Counted from the first letter of the stretch, positions 1-6,206 are shown. The stretch: DNA of 8,970 nt from Kiritimatiellia bacterium (GCA_017648225.1 JAGCJE010000060.1:1-8970); one strand, 5' to 3'. Numbers and translations: made by a program. The notes: a model not told the origin generated them from the letters alone.

Positions 1-80
1 GATACTCAAGCGGTCAACGAGGGCAGACTGTAAATCTGCTGGCTATGCCTTCCAAGGTTCGAATCCTTGCCCCACCACCA
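1..80 (+). tRNA. tRNA-Tyr (anticodon GTA), 5' end outside window
   Basis: The sequence folds as the 3' part of a class II tRNA. The anticodon stem GCAGA/TCTGC encloses the loop CTGTAAA with anticodon GTA. A short extra arm (GGC-TAT-GCC) follows, as expected for tRNA-Tyr. The T arm is CAAGG-TTCGAAT-CCTTG, the 3' acceptor strand is CCCCACC, and the discriminator A plus an encoded CCA end at 80. The 5' acceptor strand, about 7-8 nt, lies before position 1. The missing 5' end is therefore a window cut, not a broken gene. It decodes UAC and UAU. Confidence 0.93.
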
Positions 81-84
81 TTTG

Positions 85-114
85 AAAACCCTGCGAAAGC
101 AGGGCTTTTTCTTT
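85..114 (+). terminator. Rho-independent terminator after tRNA-Tyr
   Basis: A perfect 6-bp stem CCCTGC/GCAGGG (89-94 and 99-104) closes on a GAAA tetraloop and is followed by a T-rich run (CTTTTTCTTT, 105-114), with A residues before the stem. It sits 4 nt after the encoded CCA of tRNA-Tyr, where an end to the tRNA transcript is expected. It is also only 16 nt before the thrH start, so it lies in the thrH leader if thrH is read from upstream. Confidence 0.85.
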
Positions 115-130
115 AAGAAAGGGTAGTGAA

Positions 131-733
131 ATGGAAATAGTTTGTCTTGACCTTGAAGGGGTTCTCGTCCCTGAAATCTGGATTGCGTTTGCCGAAGCGA
201 CCGGTATCCCCGAATTCCGCCGCACTACGCGCGATGAGCCCGATTACGACAAGCTTATGCACTACCGTATCGATCTTCTCGATAAGCATGGTTTTAAGCT
301 TAATCAGATTCAGGACGTTATTTCGTCGATCCGTCCTCTTATCGGCGCTGAGGAGTTTCTCGACTGCCTTCGCGAGAAGACCCAGGTTCTCATTCTTTCC
401 GATACTTTCGATCAGTTCTCGCGCCCGCTGATGAAAAAGCTCAACTGGCCTGCGATTTTCTGCAACTCGCTTGAGGTCGCCCCCGATGGCCGTATTACCG
501 ACTATAAGATGCGCTGCCCCCAGTCGAAGCTCACTACCGTCAGAGCGCTTCAGAGCTGCGGCTTCGAAACGATCGCCGCAGGCGACAGCTACAACGATCT
601 TCAGATGATCCGCGCATCAAAGGCGGGCTTCCTGTTCCGTTCTACCGAACAGATCAAGAAGGATAATCCCGACATCCCGGCGTTTGAGACGTATGACGAT
701 TTCCTCGCCGCGATCTTGAAGAATATCGACTGA
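131..733 (+). CDS. thrH: ThrH-type phosphoserine phosphatase / homoserine phosphotransferase
   Basis: A 200-residue HAD-superfamily cytoplasmic enzyme. Characterised ThrH proteins remove phosphate from L-phosphoserine (last step of serine synthesis) and can pass it to homoserine, feeding threonine synthesis. The N-terminus MEIVCLDLEGVLVPEIW is nearly the same as I recall for Pseudomonas ThrH. Motif I gives the nucleophile D7 with E9 (DLEG), motif II is S90 in ILSDTF, motif III is probably K133, and motif IV is GDSYND (151-156). The helical cap lies between motifs I and II, at about residues 15-75. Length matches the family, about 200 aa. The start at 131 is supported by AAAGGG at 118-123, 7 nt upstream. 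The stop is one base before the amidase ATG, so the two genes are probably co-transcribed. Serine phosphatase activity is more certain than the transferase activity. Confidence 0.93.
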   Translation: MEIVCLDLEGVLVPEIWIAFAEATGIPEFRRTTRDEPDYDKLMHYRIDLLDKHGFKLNQIQDVISSIRPLIGAEEFLDCLREKTQVLILSDTFDQFSRPLMKKLNWPAIFCNSLEVAPDGRITDYKMRCPQSKLTTVRALQSCGFETIAAGDSYNDLQMIRASKAGFLFRSTEQIKKDNPDIPAFETYDDFLAAILKNID

Positions 734-734
734 C

Positions 735-1685
735 ATGTTCGCCGGTGCACTTCTTGCCGTAACGATTGCGTTTCCGAAGCCGGGGATTCAATTGCCTTAT
801 GTCGAGAAATGCTATATGAGCGGTGCGGTCGGGCGCGGCATTACGAATATCGTCGTCCAGGGCAGAAACGTATCCGTCTATAAAACCGGCGGATGGGTTA
901 CGATGGTAGATCTTAACGAAGGCGACAATGAAATAGCGATAGTCGCGGGAAGCGAATCTACCAATTACATTGTAAAGGTTGCCCGGAAACCAAAAGCCTC
1001 CGCTGCGCCTCAAAAGAAAAAGGAATACAAAAAACTCCCGTACGCCGATGATTTTCCGCGCGCGCTCGTAGCGCCGGACGATCCAAAGGGCAGGATCGTC
1101 GTCGTCGATCCGGGGCACGGCGGCCCTAAAGATACGGGGGCGTTAAGTCCTCACGGTTTCGGCGAGAAAGACGCCAACCTCGCGCTGTCGCGCTCGGTGC
1201 GCGATCAGCTCGTCGGGCTCGGATACACGGTGATCATGACGCGTGATGGCGACAAGGCGCTCAAGCTCAATGATCGTCCGCGTGCAGCCTGCACCAACAA
1301 GAACGTCATAGCCTTCATTTCTATTCACCACAACGCGCCTAACTGCAACGTCGATCCGCGCAAGGTTCGCTACGCTTCCGTTCATGCGTGGAACGAAATA
1401 GGCGAATCGCTCGCGGGAAAAATAAGCGACAGGATGGGGCTTGCGCTTAAAGGGGATATTCCCAACAAAGGTGTCATGAAGGCGAATTTCGCCGTTACGC
1501 GAAATCCAGAAGTGGCCAGCTGTCTGATCGAGGCCGATTTCATAACTACGCCCGAAGGCGAAGAGGCGATATGGAATTCAAAGCGCAGAAAGCGCATCGC
1601 CAAAGCGATAGCCGAAGGGCTTGATGATTGGTACAAGGGGGAGTGGTCGGACTGGCGGGGATCGAACCCGCGACCCCAACATTAA
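735..1685 (+). CDS. N-acetylmuramoyl-L-alanine amidase (Amidase_3), exported
   Basis: A zinc amidase of 316 residues that would cut the bond between MurNAc and the stem peptide of peptidoglycan. The N-terminus MFAGALLAVTIAFPKPG is hydrophobic and may be a short signal peptide, although it lacks the usual leading lysine or arginine. Residues 20-85 look like a beta-rich, Ig-like module, and 86-103 form a Lys/Ala/Pro linker. The catalytic domain spans about 119-300. It carries the zinc ligands H128 (DPGHGG), E144 (FGEKDANLALS) and H198 or H199 (SIHHNA), and the catalytic glutamate E266 (CLIEADF). ATG 735 is the only start after the upstream in-frame stop and overlaps no thrH codon. Oddly, residues 304-316 are read from the antisense strand of tRNA-Lys, and the TAA stop falls on its anticodon loop. 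A role in cell separation or wall recycling is inferred. The start is less certain than the function. Confidence 0.9.
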   Translation: MFAGALLAVTIAFPKPGIQLPYVEKCYMSGAVGRGITNIVVQGRNVSVYKTGGWVTMVDLNEGDNEIAIVAGSESTNYIVKVARKPKASAAPQKKKEYKKLPYADDFPRALVAPDDPKGRIVVVDPGHGGPKDTGALSPHGFGEKDANLALSRSVRDQLVGLGYTVIMTRDGDKALKLNDRPRAACTNKNVIAFISIHHNAPNCNVDPRKVRYASVHAWNEIGESLAGKISDRMGLALKGDIPNKGVMKANFAVTRNPEVASCLIEADFITTPEGEEAIWNSKRRKRIAKAIAEGLDDWYKGEWSDWRGSNPRPQH

Positions 1686-1719
1686 AAGTGTCGTGCTCTA
1701 CCAACTGAGCTACAGTCCG
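1644..1719 (-). tRNA. tRNA-Lys (anticodon TTT)
   Basis: On the minus strand the acceptor CGGACTG (1719-1713) pairs fully with CAGTCCG, followed by discriminator A and encoded CCA ending at 1644. U8-A9 is followed by a GCTC/GAGC D stem. The anticodon stem is CGACA/TGTTG with loop CTTTTAA, so the anticodon is TTT at 1686-1684. The T arm is GCGGG-TTCGATC-CCCGC. Total length is 76 nt with every stem intact. Its 3' 42 nt overlap the end of the amidase gene on the other strand, and I see no terminator downstream, so unterminated transcripts would run antisense into the amidase. U34 of this tRNA is a substrate of MnmA, encoded 47 nt away in the divergent direction. Confidence 0.96.
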
Positions 1720-1735
1720 AGGTCATTGAGCGGAT

Positions 1736-1765
1736 ATTATATCAAATTTAAGGAGCAGAAATCAA
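1736..1765 (-). promoter_or_regulatory. Promoter of tRNA-Lys
   Basis: Read on the minus strand, a perfect -10 TATAAT lies at 1741-1736. TTGATT (4 of 6 to the -35 consensus) lies at 1765-1760, with an 18-nt spacer. Initiation about 7 nt after the -10 would leave a leader of roughly 10 nt before the mature tRNA 5' end at 1719, which is typical for a tRNA gene. The -35 lies between the Shine-Dalgarno and the ATG of the divergent mnmA gene. The -10 is strong evidence; the -35 is weaker. Confidence 0.75.
1750..1755 (+). promoter_or_regulatory. Ribosome-binding site of mnmA
   Basis: AAGGAG lies 11 nt before ATG 1767, a slightly long spacing. It sets the mnmA start, since no other in-frame start lies nearer. 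It shares the 47-nt divergent gap with the tRNA-Lys promoter and lies in that promoter's spacer on the opposite strand. Confidence 0.7.
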
Positions 1766-1766
1766 G

Positions 1767-2813
1767 ATGACAATTGCGGTCGGTTTAAGCGGCGGTGTCG
1801 ACTCGTCCGTTTCGGCGTTGATGCTTAAGAATGAAGGTCATAATGTCGTCGGCATTACGATGAAATTATGGCGCGGGAAATACAGGGGCGGTGAAAAAGA
1901 GGCCTGTTTCGGCGCGCATGAAGCCGAGCATATTGCCGCAGCCGAAGCGTTTGCTAAATCTATCGGCATAGAGTACCGCGTTTTCGACTGTTCCGAAGAA
2001 TACGACAAAACCATAATCTCGTATTTCCGTGATACGTATCTTGCGGGGAGAACGCCGAATCCGTGTGTTTACTGTAATGCAATCATGAAGTTCGGTCTTT
2101 TGCCGCGCCTGGCGGTCGAGGGAGGCTTGAAGTTCGACAAGTTCGCGACGGGCCATTACGCGCGAGTAGTCGAGGAGGATGGGCGGTTTAAACTTTTAAG
2201 GGCCATGGACGAGGCGAAGGATCAGAGCTATTTTCTTTACCGCCTTAGTCAGGAGCAGCTTAAGCGCCATATATTCCCGCTCGGCACGTTGACGAAAGCC
2301 GAGGCGCGCAATATCGCCCGCGAGTACAATCTCACCGCCGCGGAAAGACCCGACTCTCAGGATTTCTATTCGGGCGACACGGCTGAACTTATCGGCGAGG
2401 GCGATAGGGTCGGCGAAATCGTCGATCTTGACGGCAAGAGACTCGGAAAGCATGCCGGATTTTGGAAATACACGATAGGCCAGCGTAAAGGTTTAGGTAT
2501 CGGCGGCGCGGGCGAGCCGTATTACGTTGTCGATCTCGATGCGGCGCGAAACCGCGTTGTAGTGGGGCGCGTGAACGACGCCGTCAAGTCTTCGCTCAGG
2601 TTGACCGATATCAATTGGGTGTCGATTGCGCCGACAAAGGCGGAAATTCCGTGCCGCGTTAAAGTCCGCAGCGCGAGCCGGCTTGTCGATGCCGTCTATC
2701 GCGACGGCGAATGCTTTTTCGAGAAGGGTGTTTTCGGTGTCGCGCCCGGTCAGAGCGCCGTCGTTTACGCGGCGGATTCCGAAGAGCTTCTTCTCGGCGG
2801 CATTATCGAATAG
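1767..2813 (+). CDS. mnmA: tRNA-specific 2-thiouridylase MnmA
   Basis: A 348-residue cytoplasmic PP-loop enzyme that adenylates and then thiolates C2 of the wobble uridine (s2U34) in tRNA-Lys, -Glu and -Gln. The PP-loop SGGVDSS is at residues 8-14. RTPNPCVYCN (95-104) holds C103, which corresponds to E. coli Cys102, plus C100, making a CxxC. ATGHYAR (128-133), KDQSYFLYRL (151-160) and KYTIGQRKGLGIG (234-246) are family hallmarks, and a beta-barrel C-terminal domain follows. The second catalytic cysteine (E. coli Cys199, in a DSxGICF context) is not there: the aligned stretch is DSQDFYSGD (196-204), with tyrosine at 201. The loop after it is also short. This may be a subfamily using a different sulfur path. 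AAGGAG at 1750-1755 lies 11 nt before the ATG. The gene is divergent from tRNA-Lys(UUU), its expected substrate. Confidence 0.94.
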   Translation: MTIAVGLSGGVDSSVSALMLKNEGHNVVGITMKLWRGKYRGGEKEACFGAHEAEHIAAAEAFAKSIGIEYRVFDCSEEYDKTIISYFRDTYLAGRTPNPCVYCNAIMKFGLLPRLAVEGGLKFDKFATGHYARVVEEDGRFKLLRAMDEAKDQSYFLYRLSQEQLKRHIFPLGTLTKAEARNIAREYNLTAAERPDSQDFYSGDTAELIGEGDRVGEIVDLDGKRLGKHAGFWKYTIGQRKGLGIGGAGEPYYVVDLDAARNRVVVGRVNDAVKSSLRLTDINWVSIAPTKAEIPCRVKVRSASRLVDAVYRDGECFFEKGVFGVAPGQSAVVYAADSEELLLGGIIE

Positions 2814-2840
2814 TCGGAATCGGTTTTCGACTGATATTTT

Positions 2841-2849
2841 TGGTATAAT
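2841..2849 (+). promoter_or_regulatory. Extended -10 promoter of the M50 protease gene
   Basis: TGGTATAAT contains a perfect TATAAT (2844-2849) preceded by the TG of an extended -10. No convincing -35 is visible at the right distance, which extended -10 promoters can do without. Initiation 6-8 nt downstream would fall at about 2855-2857, only 2-4 nt before ATG 2859. The mRNA would then be leaderless or nearly so. This agrees with the lack of a Shine-Dalgarno in the AATAGAATT stretch before the start. Confidence 0.7.
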
Positions 2850-2858
2850 AATAGAATT

Positions 2859-3716
2859 ATGATACAGAATTTCAGGTATAGACTGTGCGAATTGTTCGGG
2901 ATACCGCTTTATCTCGATTTTTCGCTTATATTTCTCCTCCTCTTTTTCGTTTTCAGTGGTGGGGGGCTTCATGAAGGTATTGTATGCGCGGCGCTGCTTC
3001 TCTTTTCGATAGCCGCTCATGAGTTAGGCCATGCTCTGACGGCGCGGGCATTCGGTTACCCGACGCGCGATATAACGCTTTCGCTTTTGGGCGGTTGCGC
3101 TTCTCTCGTCGCGTTGCCTCGAAAGGCGTGGCAGGAGTTTTTAACGGCGTTTGCGGGGCCCGCGGTCAGTTTCATTCTGGCGGCTTTAGGGGCGCTTTGC
3201 ATTTCGTTCGTTGCCGTAGAGGGCGGGTTTTTAGAGGCCTTGGGGTACGTGATTTCTGAAGCGCTTGAGTCGTTTCGCATCAATGTCGATTTGCGAGGTG
3301 ATTTGTACTTCAAACATGAAGATATGGTTCTTGTCCATACTCTTTTTTATCTCTCCGTCATGAATATGATGCTCGGCATCTTCAACCTTCTGCCGGGCTT
3401 TCCGATGGACGGCGGGCGTATTTTCAGGAGTGCTCTGACGCCTTTTACCGGCCGTGTTAAAGCTACGTATTACGCTATGATCGTCGGACGCGGCTTTGCG
3501 ATTCTGCTTGGTTTGGCCGGTATCTGGAGAGTGATGAACGGCTTGAGCTGGGGCTTGGTTACGATTCTTATTGCATGGATGATCTGGAAAGAAGGTTACC
3601 GCGAATATCTCATGGCGCGAATGGAGTCGATGTGGGGATTCGACGATTACCGGGCTAAGGCGTCTCCTCCCCCGTACGGCGGGAGGGGCGGCGAGAGCGA
3701 TGTCGGCCGTGATTGA
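2859..3716 (+). CDS. M50-family (site-2 protease-like) membrane metalloprotease
   Basis: A 285-residue integral membrane protein resembling the short, PDZ-less S2P/SpoIVFB-like M50 proteases, which cut substrates within the membrane. The zinc site is HELGH (54-58) inside a hydrophobic helix. The third ligand is D184 in NLLPGFPMDGGR (176-187), the family's second signature. AFAGPAVSF (97-105) matches the conserved AGP turn. About six hydrophobic segments can be seen (roughly 18-34, 40-60, 93-120, 157-178, 204-225 and 229-244). The N-terminus (FGIPLYLDFSLIFLL) looks complete, so ATG 2859 is favoured although no ribosome-binding site precedes it. The last 18 residues, rich in Pro, Gly and Arg (SPPPYGGRGGE), come from a GC-rich palindrome and probably do not belong to the fold. 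The substrate is unknown; regulated proteolysis of an anti-sigma factor is only one possibility. Confidence 0.9.
   Translation: MIQNFRYRLCELFGIPLYLDFSLIFLLLFFVFSGGGLHEGIVCAALLLFSIAAHELGHALTARAFGYPTRDITLSLLGGCASLVALPRKAWQEFLTAFAGPAVSFILAALGALCISFVAVEGGFLEALGYVISEALESFRINVDLRGDLYFKHEDMVLVHTLFYLSVMNMMLGIFNLLPGFPMDGGRIFRSALTPFTGRVKATYYAMIVGRGFAILLGLAGIWRVMNGLSWGLVTILIAWMIWKEGYREYLMARMESMWGFDDYRAKASPPPYGGRGGESDVGRD
3664..3688. repeat. GC-rich palindrome (REP-like) at the 3' end of the M50 gene
   Basis: CCTCCC (3666-3671) pairs with GGGAGG (3681-3686). The inner CCGTACGG is itself palindromic, one C (3680) is bulged, and two outer pairs extend the stem. It has no T run behind it, so it is not a standard terminator. 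Translated in frame it gives PPPYGGRGG, the kind of low-complexity tail that dispersed palindromic repeats leave when they enter a gene end. Only one copy lies in the window, so calling it a dispersed repeat is inference. Confidence 0.5.
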
Positions 3717-3738
3717 TTTGTAAAATAAAGGGTGAGAA

Positions 3739-4380
3739 ATGGATATGATTAAAACTCTCGGTTCTGCGGGGATTATCCCCGTCATCGTAATAGAAGATAT
3801 TTCGAAAGCCGTTCCTTTGGCGCGCGCGCTTGTCAAGGGCGGGCTTCCCGTTCTTGAGGTTACCTTTCGCACTGCATGCGCAGCGGATGCGATTCGTAAG
3901 ATAAAGGCCGAGGTAGAGGGCGCTACTCTTATAGCGGGAACGGTTCTTACGATCGACCAGCTTAAATCCGCCCGCGAAGCAGGCGCCGAAGCGTGTGTTG
4001 CGCCCGGATTCGATCCGATGATAGTAAATGCCGCTAAAGAAATCGGAATGCCGTTCTGTCCCGGAGTTGCGACAGCGAGTGAGTTGAGCCAGGCTCTTTC
4101 TCTCGGATGCAGAATGGTAAAGTTTTTCCCCGCAGAGTCGGCTGGCGGCATAAAGTACATAAAGGATCTTCTAGGCGCGTTCCGCTTTACGGGTGTAAAG
4201 TTTATGCCTACCGGCGGCGTTAATCTATCGAACGTGGCCGATTATCTCGCCGTTCCCGAAATCATCTGCTGCGGAGGGACGTGGATCGCGCCAAAGGCGG
4301 CGGTCGAGGCCGGGGACTGGGCTAAGATTGAGACATTGGCTTCTGAAGCGTCGGCGCTCTGCCGTTCAATAAAAGGCTGA
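3739..4380 (+). CDS. eda: KDPG / KHG aldolase
   Basis: A 213-residue class I aldolase that splits 2-keto-3-deoxy-6-phosphogluconate into pyruvate and glyceraldehyde 3-phosphate (Entner-Doudoroff and hexuronate pathways) and often 4-hydroxy-2-oxoglutarate into pyruvate and glyoxylate. The TIM-barrel signatures are complete: E40 and R44 in LEVTFRT, IAGTVLT (65-71), VAPGFDP (87-93), CPGVATASE (107-115) and the Schiff-base lysine K128 in MVKFFPAE. PTGGV (157-161) and CGGTW (178-182) form the phosphate end. Length matches the family. AAGGGTGAG at 3728-3736 is the ribosome-binding site. It starts 22 nt after the M50 stop, so it may share that transcript, but no functional link is evident. No other sugar-acid gene lies beside it, so the physiological substrate is not settled by context. 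Confidence 0.94.
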   Translation: MDMIKTLGSAGIIPVIVIEDISKAVPLARALVKGGLPVLEVTFRTACAADAIRKIKAEVEGATLIAGTVLTIDQLKSAREAGAEACVAPGFDPMIVNAAKEIGMPFCPGVATASELSQALSLGCRMVKFFPAESAGGIKYIKDLLGAFRFTGVKFMPTGGVNLSNVADYLAVPEIICCGGTWIAPKAAVEAGDWAKIETLASEASALCRSIKG

Positions 4381-4447
4381 TGAGATTATTTTAACATGAT
4401 GATAAAACCATAAACAGCTAAATAATTTTAAGGAAGGAAAATATCAG

Positions 4448-6181
4448 ATGAAAAAAATATTGATGATTGCGGTTCTTGCGACGGCGGGCGCGCTTTTCGC
4501 GCGTGAGCCGAAAACCTACATCTGGCCCGAGGGTAAAATGCCTTACTCTGACCAAACTCATCTTAGAGCTGTTATGACGGATGTGTCTTCGAAGAAAGGC
4601 TTTAACGTCGACGAATGGCGCAAGCCCTATATTGAATGGTGCGATGCTCCTAAGGCGGAGAATAAAACCGATGTCTGCATGATTCTCATTTCCGGAGGAG
4701 CCTATTCATGTTGCTGCGATGTTGGTTTAATCAAGAATTGGGAAGAGCTTCTTACTAAGCGCGGTATAACGTGCGTCAATTTCGTCTACCGTACGCCGCG
4801 TCCGAAAGGTCTACCGATCTGGCAGTGTGCGTGGGCCGACGGTCAGCGTGCGGTGAGAATGGTTCGAGCCGAGGCGGCGAAGCGCGGCTTCAGCCCCGAT
4901 AAGATCGGCGTCATGTCGATGTCGGCGGGTTCTCATCTCGCGACCTTGCTCGCTACGAGTTCGATGACGCCCGCGTACGAGCCTGTCGATGATCTCGATA
5001 AAAAGCCCTGCAACATTAATTTCGCATGTCCCTTCGCGATCGCTTACGCGATGACCGACGGTGTCGGATGCCCTAATACCCGCGACGGCGACGCCGTTGA
5101 CGTAAAGCTCGACGCCGTATTCAAGTTTGACGCCCAGACTTGCCCTATGTGCATGATGCACGGCGGCGACGACGGTTATTCGCCCGCCGCGTCGACCTTC
5201 GTCTACCGCGAACTGCGCAAGCGTAAAATTCCCGCCGAACTCCATCTTTATCCCGACAAGGGTCATGGCGCGTTCGGGTTTGACCGTGCCGTCGAGTTCA
5301 TGACTCAGATGGAGATTTTAGGCCCGCTCGGAAAGGAGGAGAAACTTATGGATCGCTACGCGAGCGACGAGGCGCGCGGCGAGCATATAAAGGCGGCGAT
5401 CTGGCCCGAGGGTAAGATGCCCGATCGTCAGGAAAAGCAGTGTGAGCCTTATCTCGAGTGGCATCTGCCGAAAACGCTCAAGACGAAGGCGATTCAGGTT
5501 ATCTGGTCCGGCGGCGGTTATTACGACAATGTCCCGGACGGGTTTGAGGTCGCTCCCTTCAGGCGTTATCTCAATGAAAGGGGAATGGCCGTCGTAACCG
5601 TAAAGTACCGCGTTCCGCGCCCCGCAGCTCCGCTCGCGAAGCATACGACCGCGTGGCAGGATATCCAGCGCGCAATCAGGATCGTCAGGAGCGAGGCCGC
5701 TTCGCGCGGGCTCGATCCTAATCGTATCGGCATCATGGGCTCTTCCGCCGGCGGCCACTTAACGCTCATGGGCGCGACCAGCTCCAAGCGCCGCGCTTAT
5801 TGGCCGATCGATAAAATCGATAAGCTCCCTTGCAATGTACAGTGGGCAGTTGCGATCTACCCCGCATATTCGCTTACCGACGGCGTTAACCGCGTCAATG
5901 CCAACGGCGGAAATCTTGATTCCGACAGGCTCGTTCCCGAGTTCTCCTTCGATCTTGCGACACCCCCGATTATCTTCCTCCACGGCGACGCCGACGGTTG
6001 GGCTTCGATGAATTCGGTGAAGGCCTGGGAACAGCTCAGACGCATGGGTATCCAGGGCGAACTCCATACGCTCGCCAAAAGAGGCCATTGCTTCCAGTCT
6101 CGCGCCGTTCCGGGTACGGGCAGCTACACCTGGATGGACCGCATCTGGGAGTTCATGACAGCCAAGGGCTTTAACAAGTAA
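4448..6181 (+). CDS. Exported tandem alpha/beta-hydrolase (esterase-like), two domains
   Basis: A 577-residue protein with signal peptide MKKILMIAVLATAGALFA and likely cleavage near 18-19. Two homologous hydrolase domains follow (about 24-295 and 317-577). Each opens with IWPEGKMP (25-32 and 318-325) and repeats an RTPRP/RVPRP strand, the nucleophile elbow, LDKKPCN/IDKLPCN and TDGV. Nucleophiles are S159 (SMSAG) and S433 (GSSAG). Acids are D241 or D242 (HGGDDG) and D514 or D516 (HGDADG). Histidines are H273 (KGHGAF) and H547 (RGHCF). The oxyanion turns are SGGAY and SGGGYY. Both triads look intact. The fold resembles BD-FAE/Est-type carbohydrate esterases, so deacylation of plant or host polysaccharide is plausible but unproven. 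Domain 1 has 12 cysteines, including C88-C90, against three in domain 2. AAGGAAGG at 4430-4437 precedes the start. A perfect internal Shine-Dalgarno lies at the domain junction. Confidence 0.88.
   Translation: MKKILMIAVLATAGALFAREPKTYIWPEGKMPYSDQTHLRAVMTDVSSKKGFNVDEWRKPYIEWCDAPKAENKTDVCMILISGGAYSCCCDVGLIKNWEELLTKRGITCVNFVYRTPRPKGLPIWQCAWADGQRAVRMVRAEAAKRGFSPDKIGVMSMSAGSHLATLLATSSMTPAYEPVDDLDKKPCNINFACPFAIAYAMTDGVGCPNTRDGDAVDVKLDAVFKFDAQTCPMCMMHGGDDGYSPAASTFVYRELRKRKIPAELHLYPDKGHGAFGFDRAVEFMTQMEILGPLGKEEKLMDRYASDEARGEHIKAAIWPEGKMPDRQEKQCEPYLEWHLPKTLKTKAIQVIWSGGGYYDNVPDGFEVAPFRRYLNERGMAVVTVKYRVPRPAAPLAKHTTAWQDIQRAIRIVRSEAASRGLDPNRIGIMGSSAGGHLTLMGATSSKRRAYWPIDKIDKLPCNVQWAVAIYPAYSLTDGVNRVNANGGNLDSDRLVPEFSFDLATPPIIFLHGDADGWASMNSVKAWEQLRRMGIQGELHTLAKRGHCFQSRAVPGTGSYTWMDRIWEFMTAKGFNK
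5334..5350 (+). promoter_or_regulatory. Internal Shine-Dalgarno and in-frame ATG at hydrolase domain junction
   Basis: AGGAGG (5334-5339) lies 8 nt before ATG 5348, which is codon 301 of the double hydrolase and in frame. The second domain begins at residue 317. Initiation here would give a 277-residue, single-domain hydrolase without a signal peptide. It may be a working internal start or the relic of two adjacent genes joined by loss of a stop codon. The spacing is as good as that of the mapped starts in the window. Confidence 0.55.
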
Positions 6182-6206
6182 TTTAAAGTCAGAAGATTTC
6201 GGATCG

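Noticed and set aside
43..225. A short minus-strand frame ending VVGQGFEPWKA
   Set aside because: The final residues are the antisense reading of tRNA-Tyr, a common false gene; the rest overlaps the thrH start.
654..1118. A 154-codon minus-strand open frame opposite thrH and the amidase gene
   Set aside because: It has no recognisable domain or ribosome-binding site and mirrors two well-supported genes on the other strand.
1735..1747. TATTAT on the + strand as a -10 for mnmA
   Set aside because: It is the other strand of the tRNA-Lys -10. The -35 would lie inside the tRNA and the leader would barely include the ribosome-binding site, so I cannot support it.
3721..3726. TAAAAT as a -10 box for eda
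   Set aside because: There is no -35, and initiation would fall in the ribosome-binding site. Co-transcription with the M50 gene is more likely.
4365..4392. TTCAAT and TATTTT as a promoter for the double hydrolase gene
   Set aside because: Both boxes match the consensus poorly (3 of 6 and 4 of 6). The 67-nt gap may hold a promoter but I cannot place it.
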